Positions 50,708-58,601 of a stretch of 63,380 nucleotides of DNA are shown here, piece by piece. The notes under the pieces are model-generated. The model worked only from the letters and a program-made list of their open reading frames with translations. It had not been told where the DNA came from and ran no database searches. Position numbers and translations under genes: made by a program. The DNA is from a virus: IMG/VR virus record IMGVR_UViG_3300032046_000023, positions 1-63,380 of that record; one strand, given 5' to 3'. The stretch's first letter is position 1, and each line of letters starts with the position of its first letter.

Positions 50708-51478
50708 TCATTTGTAAAAATCCTTTGTTATATCCATACAAAGATTATTTACAAAATCATATTCAACTTTGGCGGGCAAAGTAGATTTAACCAGAGAATC
50801 TTCCATAAGGCGAAATAGAGAATCCGCATAATCCAAAACCTTTTGAAGTGACCATTCTCCGCGCTTGATTTCTAAAAGCATATTGTTATCGGGTCTTTCC
50901 ACTACTAATTCCCCAGTATTCAATGCCTCGATTCCCATTTTTAAAAGTCGGATAAGATGTCCAGCATTTTTAGTGTCATATCCAAATTTATCCACCAATT
51001 CTTTTCTTTTTGCCCCCATCTGACCCGTTGGAATATGATGGGTCATTCGGTGTAATTGTCCATACGCATAACCAGAGAATGAATGATAGGATTGTTTAGA
51101 TAAAAGCCTTGATCTGTTTTCGATAAGAAGATTTCCCCAGCGGGTTCTTTTGATATAGTATTTTTCATCCAACCAAAGTAACATGATGACATTGGGATTT
51201 TGTTTCAATAAAAGATTCAGGTATTTACGGAGACTATAATAAACGATGTCCCAAACAACGGTTCTTTTCTCCGACAATTTCTCCGGAATTGCCCGTTCGA
51301 TGGTTTCCATGTTGGCTATTCCATAAATAACGTCCGGCGGGGAAACAAAAATTCCCATAATATCTTTATCATCATGCGTTACGTTTTCTTCATATGTCCC
51401 GTGTGCAATGCTTCCACGATAACCCTTGAGGATTACTTGGTTTTCGAGATTATCTAGGAGATTATCCTTGGGGATCAT
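50708..51478 (-). CDS. predicted nucleotidyltransferase, RlaP/PF10127-like
   Basis: The 256-residue protein opens with the polymerase-beta-type nucleotidyltransferase core GYRGSIAHGTY..DDKDIMGIFV, with Gly-Ser and the acid pair DxD-like DDKD. The rest resembles PF10127 proteins linked to RNA 3'-end repair or terminal nucleotide addition. It neighbours the radical SAM gene and shares its orientation. Confidence 0.8.
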   Translation of the reverse strand: MIPKDNLLDNLENQVILKGYRGSIAHGTYEENVTHDDKDIMGIFVSPPDVIYGIANMETIERAIPEKLSEKRTVVWDIVYYSLRKYLNLLLKQNPNVIMLLWLDEKYYIKRTRWGNLLIENRSRLLSKQSYHSFSGYAYGQLHRMTHHIPTGQMGAKRKELVDKFGYDTKNAGHLIRLLKMGIEALNTGELVVERPDNNMLLEIKRGEWSLQKVLDYADSLFRLMEDSLVKSTLPAKVEYDFVNNLCMDITKDFYK

Positions 51479-51514
51479 TTGTTCGTTTCCTCCCGCTAAA
51501 GAATTGTGTTCTGG

Positions 51515-52447
51515 TCATGCCGTTGCCTCCTCTAATTCCCGATGAATCATTCGATTAAATTTATTAAACCGATAATTACATCCGGTTATACAATGTTCGT
51601 CATGGCCAGGACGCCCAGGCGGCCTAACTTTATCTCTATACAAATGAGAGCAATAATATTCATCTCCAAATTCATCATAAAGGCGTTCGGTCATAGATAG
51701 GTAACATGGAATTTTCATGTTGTCTGGAAAATAATTTCCTTGACGAGAATGGGTTTCGTCGAAAACTTTTTTAGATATCGGATCAAGTTCTCGTGAAAAT
51801 TCAAAAAGCAGAGAAATGTCTTCGGCCGTTAAAGCGAGAGTTGTGTTTTGTCCTTTATAGAAAGAAACGGAAATAGAATATAGATTCGGAAATTCGGTCT
51901 TACAAAATCTTATAAAACTATCCAAGCGATGAGAATTTTGATGTGTCGCCGTATAACAAATAGAGGTATATTTAACTTTTATCGTGCTTCTTTTTATGTT
52001 TTCAACCACTCGATCAAAATGATTTCCGCCCGTTGTTTCATTCCATCTATCTGCATGATAATCGTCGAGCGAAGTTTTTAGGCGGAATATTGATGTTAAT
52101 AATTTATCGCTCGGCATTATTAGAAGATTGCTATTCCACGCAAATCTAGTTATTTCCCGTTGATTATAAATTTCGTCCTGCAACCAAGGAACAAGAGAAG
52201 GTTCGCCGCCAGTAATATGAACAATTCCGCTTTTTCCCGCACGACGGCAGATATCAATAAATAATTGTCTGTCAATCATTGCTGATTTTCTCTTGGCCTC
52301 AGAACAATATTCACATCTCATATTACACAAGGAAGTAACATGAACAGCAAAGCGAATAACCCGAGGAATGCGACCAAATTTCAATGAGACAATAGTTTCT
52401 TGGGCGCGCTCAGCTATTCTGTCCCAAAAAACATTGTCAGAAATCAA
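51515..52447 (-). CDS. radical SAM enzyme
   Basis: The 310-residue protein has CNMRCEYC (CX3CX2C, [4Fe-4S]-AdoMet cluster, about residues 41-48) and HITGGEPSLVPWL, the GGE SAM-binding turn. C-terminal cysteines (YYCSHLYR, HCITGCNYR) may bind an auxiliary cluster. The start is TTG preceded by GGAGGT and overlapping the micro-ORF stop. The substrate is unknown. Confidence 0.88.
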   Translation of the reverse strand: MISDNVFWDRIAERAQETIVSLKFGRIPRVIRFAVHVTSLCNMRCEYCSEAKRKSAMIDRQLFIDICRRAGKSGIVHITGGEPSLVPWLQDEIYNQREITRFAWNSNLLIMPSDKLLTSIFRLKTSLDDYHADRWNETTGGNHFDRVVENIKRSTIKVKYTSICYTATHQNSHRLDSFIRFCKTEFPNLYSISVSFYKGQNTTLALTAEDISLLFEFSRELDPISKKVFDETHSRQGNYFPDNMKIPCYLSMTERLYDEFGDEYYCSHLYRDKVRPPGRPGHDEHCITGCNYRFNKFNRMIHRELEEATA

Positions 52448-52515
52448 CGAATGACCTCCAAATACGCATTCCTCATCGCCTTCCGCTCCTCCCGGCCAAG
52501 GTCAATCAATATCAT
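52444..52515 (-). pseudogene. 23-residue echo of the glycoside-hydrolase-like C-terminus
   Basis: It reads MILIDLGREERKAMRNAYLE then VIR, against LGREERLAMRRAYNEVIH at the end of the upstream 399-residue protein. It is ATGA-coupled to the 101-residue gene. It is probably a recombination remnant left when that gene entered, though it could be translated. Confidence 0.6.
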
Positions 52516-52817
52516 TTCTTTATTTTCTTTTCCCTAATATCTGCTAATTTTATCCAGCCTTCGGATGGGCTTTCGGCGTCGTTTCCTTCCATCCAATTAA
52601 AGGCAGCCATCGCAGACGAAAGAAGATAATCATCGTCTTCTTCTGCACACGCATCATCTATTTCTGCTTCATTCATCCTTTCATCCAACACCCTGATTTG
52701 GATTTCGATGGAGGCCACATTGTCATCCCCGAAAATTGAGAATGCCGCAAACTTGGCGATTCTTGGCTTAACTCCTTTCAGGGCTTGGATTTCTTTCAGA
52801 ATTTCTTTTTCTTTCAT
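52512..52817 (-). CDS. 101-residue acidic hypothetical protein
   Basis: It has a beta-alpha start (KPRIAKFAAFSIFGDDNVAS), an acidic middle (EAEIDDACAEEDDDYLL) and a basic tail. It sits between two copies of the same C-terminal sequence, which suggests insertion. Confidence 0.6.
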   Translation of the reverse strand: MKEKEILKEIQALKGVKPRIAKFAAFSIFGDDNVASIEIQIRVLDERMNEAEIDDACAEEDDDYLLSSAMAAFNWMEGNDAESPSEGWIKLADIREKKIKK

Positions 52818-52827
52818 TATTTTCTCC

Positions 52828-54027
52828 TTAATGAATTACTTCGTTATAGGCCCGTCTCATAGCTAAGCGCTCCTCTCTCCCCAACTCAATCGCCGCCTTG
52901 AGGTTCGGACGGCCCCCGGATTGGAAGGCGGCGGCAGAGAGTTGCTCATACCCCCGGCCATTCTGTAAGGACCATTTTGTAATCTCATATATTTGGTCCA
53001 CAGACGGCCTTCGGCCCGGACCGGGTGGGGGAAGCCAGAACCAATATAAGCCTTGCGCCGAATGAGCAGCGTCCTCTCCGTCCGAGCTGGGGAATAAGCC
53101 ATATTTCATCAAGGCCAATGTGCCGGAGCTGGTCGACCAACCATTCGGCCACGGGGCGTCGATTGTTTGCATTGATCCTACTCCGTGTCCACAGGCCAAC
53201 CCTTCGCCGTTCAATTCATTCTGGAGACAGTCGGCGAAATCGCCTGAGTCATTGAAATTTATTAGCAATGCTGAATTTGGAATCCCCTTCGCTTTGCATC
53301 GGGCGATAAGTCTCCTCTGTTCGCTCATAGATGACGATTCGTTTTGCATTTCAAATATGACCAAGGGCATAAACGGCCTTGCCAAATCAACAATGTAATC
53401 GATCTCCGAGTCCGTTGACCCCCCGCCGTAGGCCCAAAGGGAGACGATGGTAGTAATCTTCCGGTCCGCCATGAGTTTTAATCGGCGTTGAAATACCGAC
53501 TGATATTCTTCATCGACGGGCTTCCAGCTTATCCAGTACGGCTTTCCGTCTTTATAAACGTCATCGAGGAAAAAGCCGAAGCCTCTGATACAATTTATGC
53601 CGTCTTCGGTTATGGCATCGGCATAGGCCGTTTCATCCTCGATGGTAAATTCCTCATTGTTCACCGAGCTGGGCCAACCTAAAAGACAAGCATCATAAAT
53701 GAGATATTGGTGAGTCAGCCAACAGGGGATATCGCATTGAGGAATCGGCGGTTCGGGCTTGACGTGGAGGACGCAGATAACGACGGGCTCTGTCCCCTTC
53801 ACATATTGGGCAGGGTGAGAGGGGCAGTATTTATTCGCTACCCGCGCTTCGGTTGCCGGTATATCAGGGAATGAGTTGCAGACATTGACCCACACCTTCT
53901 CAGGCGGCGGCTTCGGCGGACAGGTCGCGGAGGTGAAAATAAAGGCGAATAAAATTGCTAACGGTAGAAATTTCTTGTACGTACTATGTCCATGTTTGGC
54001 CGACATACCGGGTCTATTTCGTTTCAT
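52828..54027 (-). CDS. glycoside-hydrolase-like lipoprotein
   Basis: With the ATG after GGAGAAGGA it has 399 residues. A signal peptide ends with the lipobox-like TSATC. The mature domain is TIM-barrel-like: ITTIVSLWAYGGG, FEMQNESSS (NE acid/base-like pair as in GH5/clan A), and HGVGSMQTIDAPWP. It would be a surface-anchored cell-wall or polysaccharide hydrolase on infected or lysogenic cells. It is in the lytic strand, so late expression is expected. Confidence 0.72.
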   Translation of the reverse strand: MKRNRPGMSAKHGHSTYKKFLPLAILFAFIFTSATCPPKPPPEKVWVNVCNSFPDIPATEARVANKYCPSHPAQYVKGTEPVVICVLHVKPEPPIPQCDIPCWLTHQYLIYDACLLGWPSSVNNEEFTIEDETAYADAITEDGINCIRGFGFFLDDVYKDGKPYWISWKPVDEEYQSVFQRRLKLMADRKITTIVSLWAYGGGSTDSEIDYIVDLARPFMPLVIFEMQNESSSMSEQRRLIARCKAKGIPNSALLINFNDSGDFADCLQNELNGEGLACGHGVGSMQTIDAPWPNGWSTSSGTLALMKYGLFPSSDGEDAAHSAQGLYWFWLPPPGPGRRPSVDQIYEITKWSLQNGRGYEQLSAAAFQSGGRPNLKAAIELGREERLAMRRAYNEVIH

Positions 54028-54061
54028 TCCTTCTCCTTCTCCCATTCCTGGTCGGAATCCT

Positions 54062-54448
54062 CTAATCCTTCGACCCTAAAACATCTAGCCATCGTTTGAT
54101 TTTCTTTCTGATTGTTCTACGATCTACAATCTTTATATCCTCATGCTCCCACCAAGAGTACTGCTCATCGTCCCGATCAAGAAAACCCAATGTGGGAAAA
54201 ATATTGTGCGTCCCTTCTTTCTTTTTTTCATCCACGATGACTGCAAGTCTATCTCCAATGTCGTGAAGATGCACAATGATGACCATGCCCTTTTTCCAAT
54301 TATCAATGAGTTTATGAGAAACACTGTCACGTATTTTCACCTTGGAAAAAGGAATCGCCTCACATTCCAATGCCCCCTTTTCCGTTTGATGATAAGTCCT
54401 ACAAATACTACAAACCCAATATGTCGTTGTTGTTTCTACTTTTTCCAT
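54062..54448 (-). CDS. 128-residue hypothetical protein with CxxC
   Basis: The N-terminal CSICRTYHQTEKGALEC suggests a zinc finger (Cys-X2-Cys, then His/Cys). The following part (KGMVIIVHLHDIGDRLAVIV) is beta-rich. The function is unknown. Confidence 0.65.
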   Translation of the reverse strand: MEKVETTTTYWVCSICRTYHQTEKGALECEAIPFSKVKIRDSVSHKLIDNWKKGMVIIVHLHDIGDRLAVIVDEKKKEGTHNIFPTLGFLDRDDEQYSWWEHEDIKIVDRRTIRKKIKRWLDVLGSKD

Positions 54449-54453
54449 TTTCC

Positions 54454-54627
54454 TTACTCCTTTTCTCCTTGCCTCACAAGTCGCCGAAGTTCGGCTAATT
54501 CAATTGAACATTTATTTCTTATCGCACAAGTAGCGCATGAACCGAAGGCTAATTTATTATTGAAACAATTTTTCTTTAGCATTTCAATTTTCCACAATAA
54601 TTCTTCTTTCCCCGGCCTATTTTTCAT
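54454..54627 (-). CDS. 57-residue Cys-rich protein
   Basis: The start lies in the junction sequence AGAGGTATCCGATG. The residues CFNNKLAFGSCATCAIRNKC show four Cys. It ends RQGEKE, encoded by the ribosome site of the next gene. Confidence 0.6.
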   Translation of the reverse strand: MKNRPGKEELLWKIEMLKKNCFNNKLAFGSCATCAIRNKCSIELAELRRLVRQGEKE

Positions 54628-54817
54628 CGGATACCTCTGCTTCGGCTTCAATTTTCTTTAAAAATTCTATAACTACCGCAATAGCATTCCCTTCCGTTAA
54701 ATGCGAATGCTCATATCCGCCCGGAGGGATATCGCCCGGTTGCCCATTAGCATAAAAAATAAAATCCTTTGCCATTGCAGTAATTACACTTGGACGAATT
54801 TTTAATTTACAACTCAT
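54617..54817 (-). CDS. 66-residue hypothetical protein
   Basis: The residues KDFIFYANGQPGDIPPGGYE precede a helix GNAIAVVIEFLKKIEAEAEV. The last codons (EVSDEK) double as ribosome site and start of the next gene. Confidence 0.6.
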   Translation of the reverse strand: MSCKLKIRPSVITAMAKDFIFYANGQPGDIPPGGYEHSHLTEGNAIAVVIEFLKKIEAEAEVSDEK

Positions 54818-54956
54818 CTTCCCCTCCCGCCGAGGTCGGCTTATTCCAATATCTCTTTGCCCAAATTTGTTTGCATGAAGTCCAACAAAACCAATGGGGA
54901 TTTTTGATGTTAAAAAAACGACAAGTTAAACAACAATATGGAATCGGATTGCTCAT
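54807..54956 (-). CDS. 49-residue Cys-rich protein
   Basis: The ATG overlaps the upstream stop (54956). CCLTCRFFNIKNPHWFCWTSC suggests a metal-binding knuckle. The longer upstream ORF is a shadow. Confidence 0.6.
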   Translation of the reverse strand: MSNPIPYCCLTCRFFNIKNPHWFCWTSCKQIWAKRYWNKPTSAGGEDEL

Positions 54957-55165
54957 TCTTCCTCCTTCTCCCCTTCCTGGACAACATCGGATACCTCCGC
55001 TTCGGCCATCAGCCGCTTGGGGCAACTTTCAAAAGTGCAATATTCTTCGCCATTCTGCTGTAACCTACATCCATGATAATTGGCGGGAAAACACAGAAAA
55101 GGACAATGGTTATTATCTAAGGTCAAATTCACCCTCCATTCCCGTGGGTCACGTATTATTTTCAT
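54953..55165 (-). CDS. 70-residue Cys-containing protein
   Basis: GGAGG lies before the ATG at 55165. The core is NHCPFLCFPANYHGCRLQQN..CTFESCPKRL, five or six Cys that could bind metal. The C-terminus AEAEVSDVVQEGEKEEE merges both junction sequences described for this array. Confidence 0.6.
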   Translation of the reverse strand: MKIIRDPREWRVNLTLDNNHCPFLCFPANYHGCRLQQNGEEYCTFESCPKRLMAEAEVSDVVQEGEKEEE

Positions 55166-55178
55166 CTTCTCCTCCCGC

Positions 55179-55355
55179 CTACCGTCGATATAATTCAATC
55201 AATCCTTGTAACCGTCCTTGAACATTCTGAAATTCTTTTTCCGTATAGGCCATAGACTGCCCCAGATGAAGACGCTGTTGATTTTCGGCCACCATACCCT
55301 CCATCTCGATTCGGATGCTGAGTAACTCCGCGTGGAATCTCATTAAGTCGTCCAT
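55179..55355 (-). CDS. 58-residue coiled-coil protein
   Basis: GGAGG precedes ATG. The sequence MDDLMRFHAELLSIRIEMEG continues with QQRLHLGQSMAYTEKEFQNV, an all-helical pattern. No family was recognised. Confidence 0.65.
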   Translation of the reverse strand: MDDLMRFHAELLSIRIEMEGMVAENQQRLHLGQSMAYTEKEFQNVQGRLQGLIELYRR

Positions 55356-55484
55356 TTAATCCTCCTTCTCCCCTTCCTCATACGGACAAAACCTAAACCT
55401 AACTATCCTGGAGATTAATCTAGTACTCTCCGGAGATATATGATGCCCCGTGGTCTGCCGCTTCTCGACAATGCCGATGGTCAT
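55356..55484 (-). CDS. 42-residue basic protein
   Basis: The start ATG overlaps the end of the readthrough frame from the preceding gene (ATGA). The sequence MTIGIVEKRQTTGHHISPES ends EEGEKED, part of the shared junction. An alternative TTG at 55562 would give a 68-residue product overlapping the same region. Confidence 0.5.
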   Translation of the reverse strand: MTIGIVEKRQTTGHHISPESTRLISRIVRFRFCPYEEGEKED

Positions 55485-55558
55485 AGTAGTCCCCCGGGTA
55501 CGGAATCGTCTAGGGTCACAACGTATCCGAGGTATTGAGGACGGCGGACGAGGGAATC

Positions 55559-55735
55559 TCAATTCTGCCCCGCCTTCATTGCGTTCAGTATGTTTTTGAT
55601 CTTCGCCAGCTCCGATCGACCCAAATCTATCGCTTTAAGAAATACGTCCAGCTTTGCTTCGCCTTCACGGATGATCGCAAGCAACGTTTCCCGTTGTTCC
55701 AATAGGCGCGCAATTAGTTCGTCGTATTCGCTCAT
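55559..55735 (-). CDS. 58-residue coiled-coil protein with possible readthrough
   Basis: The sequence MSEYDELIARLLEQRETLLA is a regular coiled coil ending AGQN then TGA. The same frame continues 25 codons (VRRPQYLGYVVTLDDSVPGG) to a second TGA that overlaps the next ATG as ATGA. The overlap is typical of real gene ends here, so TGA readthrough or a recent nonsense mutation is plausible. Confidence 0.6.
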   Translation of the reverse strand: MSEYDELIARLLEQRETLLAIIREGEAKLDVFLKAIDLGRSELAKIKNILNAMKAGQN

Positions 55736-55935
55736 TTTTTTTCTCCCCCTTCCTGGGCGGCGCGATCCAATTTGATTTCCTCGGCCTCACGACGTTTCAT
55801 GAACGCCTTGAACTCCTCAAGGTTGGCGGCCGACAATCCTTCCGGATGCGCCGCCCTCCACTCTCCGCCGATACGAATTCGGCGATTGACGAAATCTTCC
55901 CGGCGCTTGACACCCTCATCGTAGGATTCTTTCAT
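55732..55935 (-). CDS. 67-residue hypothetical protein
   Basis: A helical, highly charged protein (KRREDFVNRRIRIGGEW, FKAFMKRREAEEIKLDRAA). It ends AQEGGEKK, encoded by the coupling sequence. Confidence 0.6.
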   Translation of the reverse strand: MKESYDEGVKRREDFVNRRIRIGGEWRAAHPEGLSAANLEEFKAFMKRREAEEIKLDRAAQEGGEKK

Positions 55936-56267
55936 TGTTTCTTCTCCCCCTCCCCCTCCCGGGCGGCATTATCATTTAGAACACTCTCGACAATCGGGCC
56001 ATGTTCGGGTCCTAAGTAAACATCGGCCATCTTTCCATCTTTTCCCGTAAGGTGTAGCCACCATCCATCCGGCATTTTTGATATGGTCGGCTTTTTCCGC
56101 TCAAGCGCGGCAAGGATGGAGTTGATCATAATATTTCTCCGCTCCCCCTTTTCATTGGCCTTTTTCATCCAGAATGGGAGATCAGGATTCTCCCTCCATT
56201 TTGGACCTCCAAAAAATTCATATTTCTCCCCTTCCAGCCACGCCCTCATTTTGTCGTTAGTCGCCAT
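55932..56267 (-). CDS. 111-residue hypothetical protein
   Basis: The sequence MATNDKMRAWLEGEKYEFFG ends with NAAREGEGEKKQ. A beta section (MPDGWWLHLTGKDGKMADVYLG) suggests a small globular fold. It overlaps upstream by GAGGTCAGCGATG. Confidence 0.6.
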   Translation of the reverse strand: MATNDKMRAWLEGEKYEFFGGPKWRENPDLPFWMKKANEKGERRNIMINSILAALERKKPTISKMPDGWWLHLTGKDGKMADVYLGPEHGPIVESVLNDNAAREGEGEKKQ

Positions 56268-56481
56268 CGCTGACCTCCTCTCTAATTGTTACCCCGACTT
56301 TCTCAAATAACCATTTTAAATAATCTTCTTCCTGTCGTCTTTGCAGACTTCCCTTTGTGGCCTTGTGGGTCAATAAGGTTTCCATTTCTTCGCAAAAATA
56401 ATCAATATCATTTCTCGTTACAGAAAAAGTCATCCCTAGGGCATCATAGACAGCCCGCCTACTTTCATTTGGGTTCGGCAT
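56257..56481 (-). CDS. 74-residue helical protein
   Basis: NDIDYFCEEMETLLTHKATK and RRQEEDYLKWLFEKVGV form two helices. The start sits in the previous gene's EVSD-like end. Confidence 0.6.
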   Translation of the reverse strand: MPNPNESRRAVYDALGMTFSVTRNDIDYFCEEMETLLTHKATKGSLQRRQEEDYLKWLFEKVGVTIREEVSDGD

Positions 56482-56788
56482 CGGACACTTCCTTTATCTC
56501 TACCCCTATTTCATGAAGAATAGTATCAAGTTTAGCCATCGCAAGAATTACTCCCGTTTCTTTCTCAGATACAGCTAATAGAATATTTTGAATCTGGATA
56601 ATTTTATTTTTGTTTAAGAACGGCAACTTGGGCAGGGGGCAGGAGTCGGGAATTTCGGGGTAATTGTTTAATAACTTTCTCTCGCCCCTATTGCACCAAT
56701 ATCCCTCTTGTTCACCGATATCCTCGTAAGAAAAAAAAGAACATCTTACGCACGATTCAATAAACCTATCGACTCGTTTATCACTCAT
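56465..56788 (-). CDS. 107-residue Cys-rich protein
   Basis: SCVRCSFFSYEDIGEQEGYWC and PDSCPLP hold four Cys in a zinc-binding-like spacing. The helical C-terminus ends KEVSDAEPK, encoding the next start region. Confidence 0.62.
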   Translation of the reverse strand: MSDKRVDRFIESCVRCSFFSYEDIGEQEGYWCNRGERKLLNNYPEIPDSCPLPKLPFLNKNKIIQIQNILLAVSEKETGVILAMAKLDTILHEIGVEIKEVSDAEPK

Positions 56789-57138
56789 GTTATCTCCACC
56801 TCCGTCCTCGGGTTCTTCCCGTCCACGACCTGCCTATCCTCCAGGTCAAGCCATTTCTCCGAGTCGTCCCAAATTAAACCGGCCTTTTTCAATGCATCGG
56901 TCAATGGGGCGGTTCCTCCATATAATCGTTCTTTGTCAAGTAGTCGCTTGCGGTAACTGGTAATGACAACCCTTTTCTTTTTCCTATCGCGCAAGGGATG
57001 TAAACAATTCGGATTATCACAACCGAGCTCTTTCATAATTGCCCAATAATAATCCTGCTGTATCTTCGCCCTTTTAGCCCAATGCATACGCAAAAGTTTG
57101 TTTGCGCTTATGATCGGGAGGTCGATGGTGAGCTTCAT
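56785..57138 (-). CDS. rusA: RusA-like Holliday junction resolvase
   Basis: With the ATG in the ATGA overlap it has 117 residues. It reads MHWAKRAKIQQDYYWAIMKE, KRVVITSYRKRLLDKERLYGGTA, then LTDALKKAGLIWDDSEKWLDL, matching RusA's KxxxDxxN/DAL..GxxxDD pattern, in which Asp residues hold Mg2+. It would resolve branched DNA during recombination or packaging. Confidence 0.86.
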   Translation of the reverse strand: MKLTIDLPIISANKLLRMHWAKRAKIQQDYYWAIMKELGCDNPNCLHPLRDRKKKRVVITSYRKRLLDKERLYGGTAPLTDALKKAGLIWDDSEKWLDLEDRQVVDGKNPRTEVEIT

Positions 57139-57377
57139 TTTGCCGCCTTTGGCAATAGAGTAATTTGAACATGAACGGCACGATAACCGCTTGACATTGC
57201 TCCTTTCCATTCTTTATCGCGTTCTTCTGGGGATAATCCCTTTCCGACAAAATCATTTATGGCCTCTTTTTTTGTCATAAATGTTCCGTAGAGTAATATG
57301 GGATGATTTTTCCCCGGATAATCCCAATAAAATAAAATGGCCCACATCTTCGTGCTATATGGTTTATTCTTTTTCAT
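57135..57377 (-). CDS. 80-residue hypothetical protein
   Basis: GGAAGGAG precedes two candidate ATGs. The sequence KPYSTKMWAILFYWDYPGKN leads into AINDFVGKGLSPEERDKEWK and a VHVQITLL strand. No family was recognised. Confidence 0.62.
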   Translation of the reverse strand: MKKNKPYSTKMWAILFYWDYPGKNHPILLYGTFMTKKEAINDFVGKGLSPEERDKEWKGAMSSGYRAVHVQITLLPKAAK

Positions 57378-57417
57378 CTTCATTCTCCTTCCCCCGGCGG
57401 GATGATAGATTGATGTT

Positions 57418-58110
57418 TCATAACGGAGCCTCGTATTTGAACCCGACATATTCCTTCCATCGCCCATTCAGGAACGTCTTGGCATACATCGCCGTCTGCT
57501 CAAAATGCTCGACGATTCGCTTATGTTTCAAGAAGTCGCCATAGCCCTGGCAGCCTTTTTTAAATTCCTCAAGCTCCCCCCGTTTGCAGAGAGCGATAAA
57601 CTTCGTCCGCGTTTCCTTCTTAGCGAGTCTTCCCTCTTTTGGGTATTGAGCCCAGAATTCCTCAAAGTGTGGGTCGAATTCGCTTGGCGTTCGACCAATA
57701 TATAAATCTCTTGATTTATTCTTATTTGAAGATGAAGATGAAGAGGCATTTTTCGCCAATGGCGAATTATGGCCGTGCCATCTGCTGTCGGCCCCGGCTA
57801 AACCCGCTATTTGCTTTGCTTTACGAAAGTCTTCTAGTTTCTTTCTTTCCTTTTCGAGCCTTTTATTGATTAATCGGCCCGGATTTCGTGACAGTTGTTG
57901 GAAGTGTGCCAATGCCTCATCTATGGCAGAGCCATCGTTTGCCTTGCATAACAGAGCTATGGCAGACCTGTCGGCAGGAATTGAACCTTCGCGCCATTGA
58001 TAAGCGAGAAGCCGAATATAACAACCTTCTCCGGCCATGCTCATCATTTGAACCTTCTCATCGGCTAGCCAATCGGCGGCATAAAAAGGAAAAGAAGGGA
58101 AGTCGTTCAT
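57418..58110 (-). CDS. DUF1376-type replication protein
   Basis: The 230-residue protein starts with the DUF1376 (YdaU) signature FPFYAADWLADEKVQMMS and GEGCYIRLLAYQWREGSIP. A basic, Ser/Asn-rich linker and a C-terminal FEEFWAQYPKEGR domain resemble phage replication initiators or helicase loaders. Confidence 0.88.
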   Translation of the reverse strand: MNDFPSFPFYAADWLADEKVQMMSMAGEGCYIRLLAYQWREGSIPADRSAIALLCKANDGSAIDEALAHFQQLSRNPGRLINKRLEKERKKLEDFRKAKQIAGLAGADSRWHGHNSPLAKNASSSSSSNKNKSRDLYIGRTPSEFDPHFEEFWAQYPKEGRLAKKETRTKFIALCKRGELEEFKKGCQGYGDFLKHKRIVEHFEQTAMYAKTFLNGRWKEYVGFKYEAPL

Positions 58111-58379
58111 TTCTTCATTCTTTTGATGTAGCCCTTGAGCCCGGCGATTCGATGATGAAATATTTTAATTTTATCATCTTGGTATTGAATATCTTTTTTT
58201 AATCTATCCCTTTCCCTTATCAACACACCATAATTCTCGGCCATCTTCTCGGTAGCGTCGGCAATGCGAAGAATCGCTCCGAGTTGAATTTGTTCTCGGC
58301 ATATCGGCGTTTTTTCATCAAGGTAAACTCCCCAGTTTGTTTTTGATTCTTGTCTATAGGGTTTGAATATTTCAGCCAT
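58107..58379 (-). CDS. 90-residue coiled-coil protein
   Basis: The ATG at 58379 has AAAGGAG seven bases upstream. Helices IADATEKMAENYGVLIRERD and KKDIQYQDDKIKIFHHRI indicate a coiled coil. It follows the candidate structured RNA, whose last stem ends 24 bases before the ATG. Confidence 0.62.
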   Translation of the reverse strand: MAEIFKPYRQESKTNWGVYLDEKTPICREQIQLGAILRIADATEKMAENYGVLIRERDRLKKDIQYQDDKIKIFHHRIAGLKGYIKRMKK

Positions 58380-58401
58380 CTTCAATCTCCTTTAGAAAAA
58401 T

Positions 58402-58601
58402 AGCCGGGGAGGGAAGCCGTCCAATACTCCGATCTTCCGACGCGGCGGATGCTTCCTGTCGAGAAACGCCGGCCGGTCAAGACCAATTTCATTTCTCGTG
58501 GACTCCCCGGCTCCAAAAAATGATGGCCGGAAGGGAAGGCGCAAAAAGGAGGGTTGAGTGCGATTAAACACCAGCATCTTCCTTGACGTGGACTTCCGGC
58601 C
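58402..58601 (-). ncRNA. candidate structured RNA, two related three-way-junction-like units
   Basis: This intergenic stretch has no convincing gene. Downstream unit: AGCCGGGGAG (58402-58411) pairs with CTCCCCGGCT (58503-58512). Inside are GGAAGC (58412-58417) with GCTTCC (58451-58456) and CGAGAAA (58460-58466) with TTTCTCG (58492-58498), a three-way junction with linkers of 0, 3 and 4 bases. Upstream unit: GGCCGGAAG (58525-58533) pairs with CTTCCGGCC (58593-58601), again stacked on GGAAG/CTTCC. Both share GTCCACG on the minus strand. The downstream unit is followed by ATTTTTCT, as in a terminator. Confidence 0.6.
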
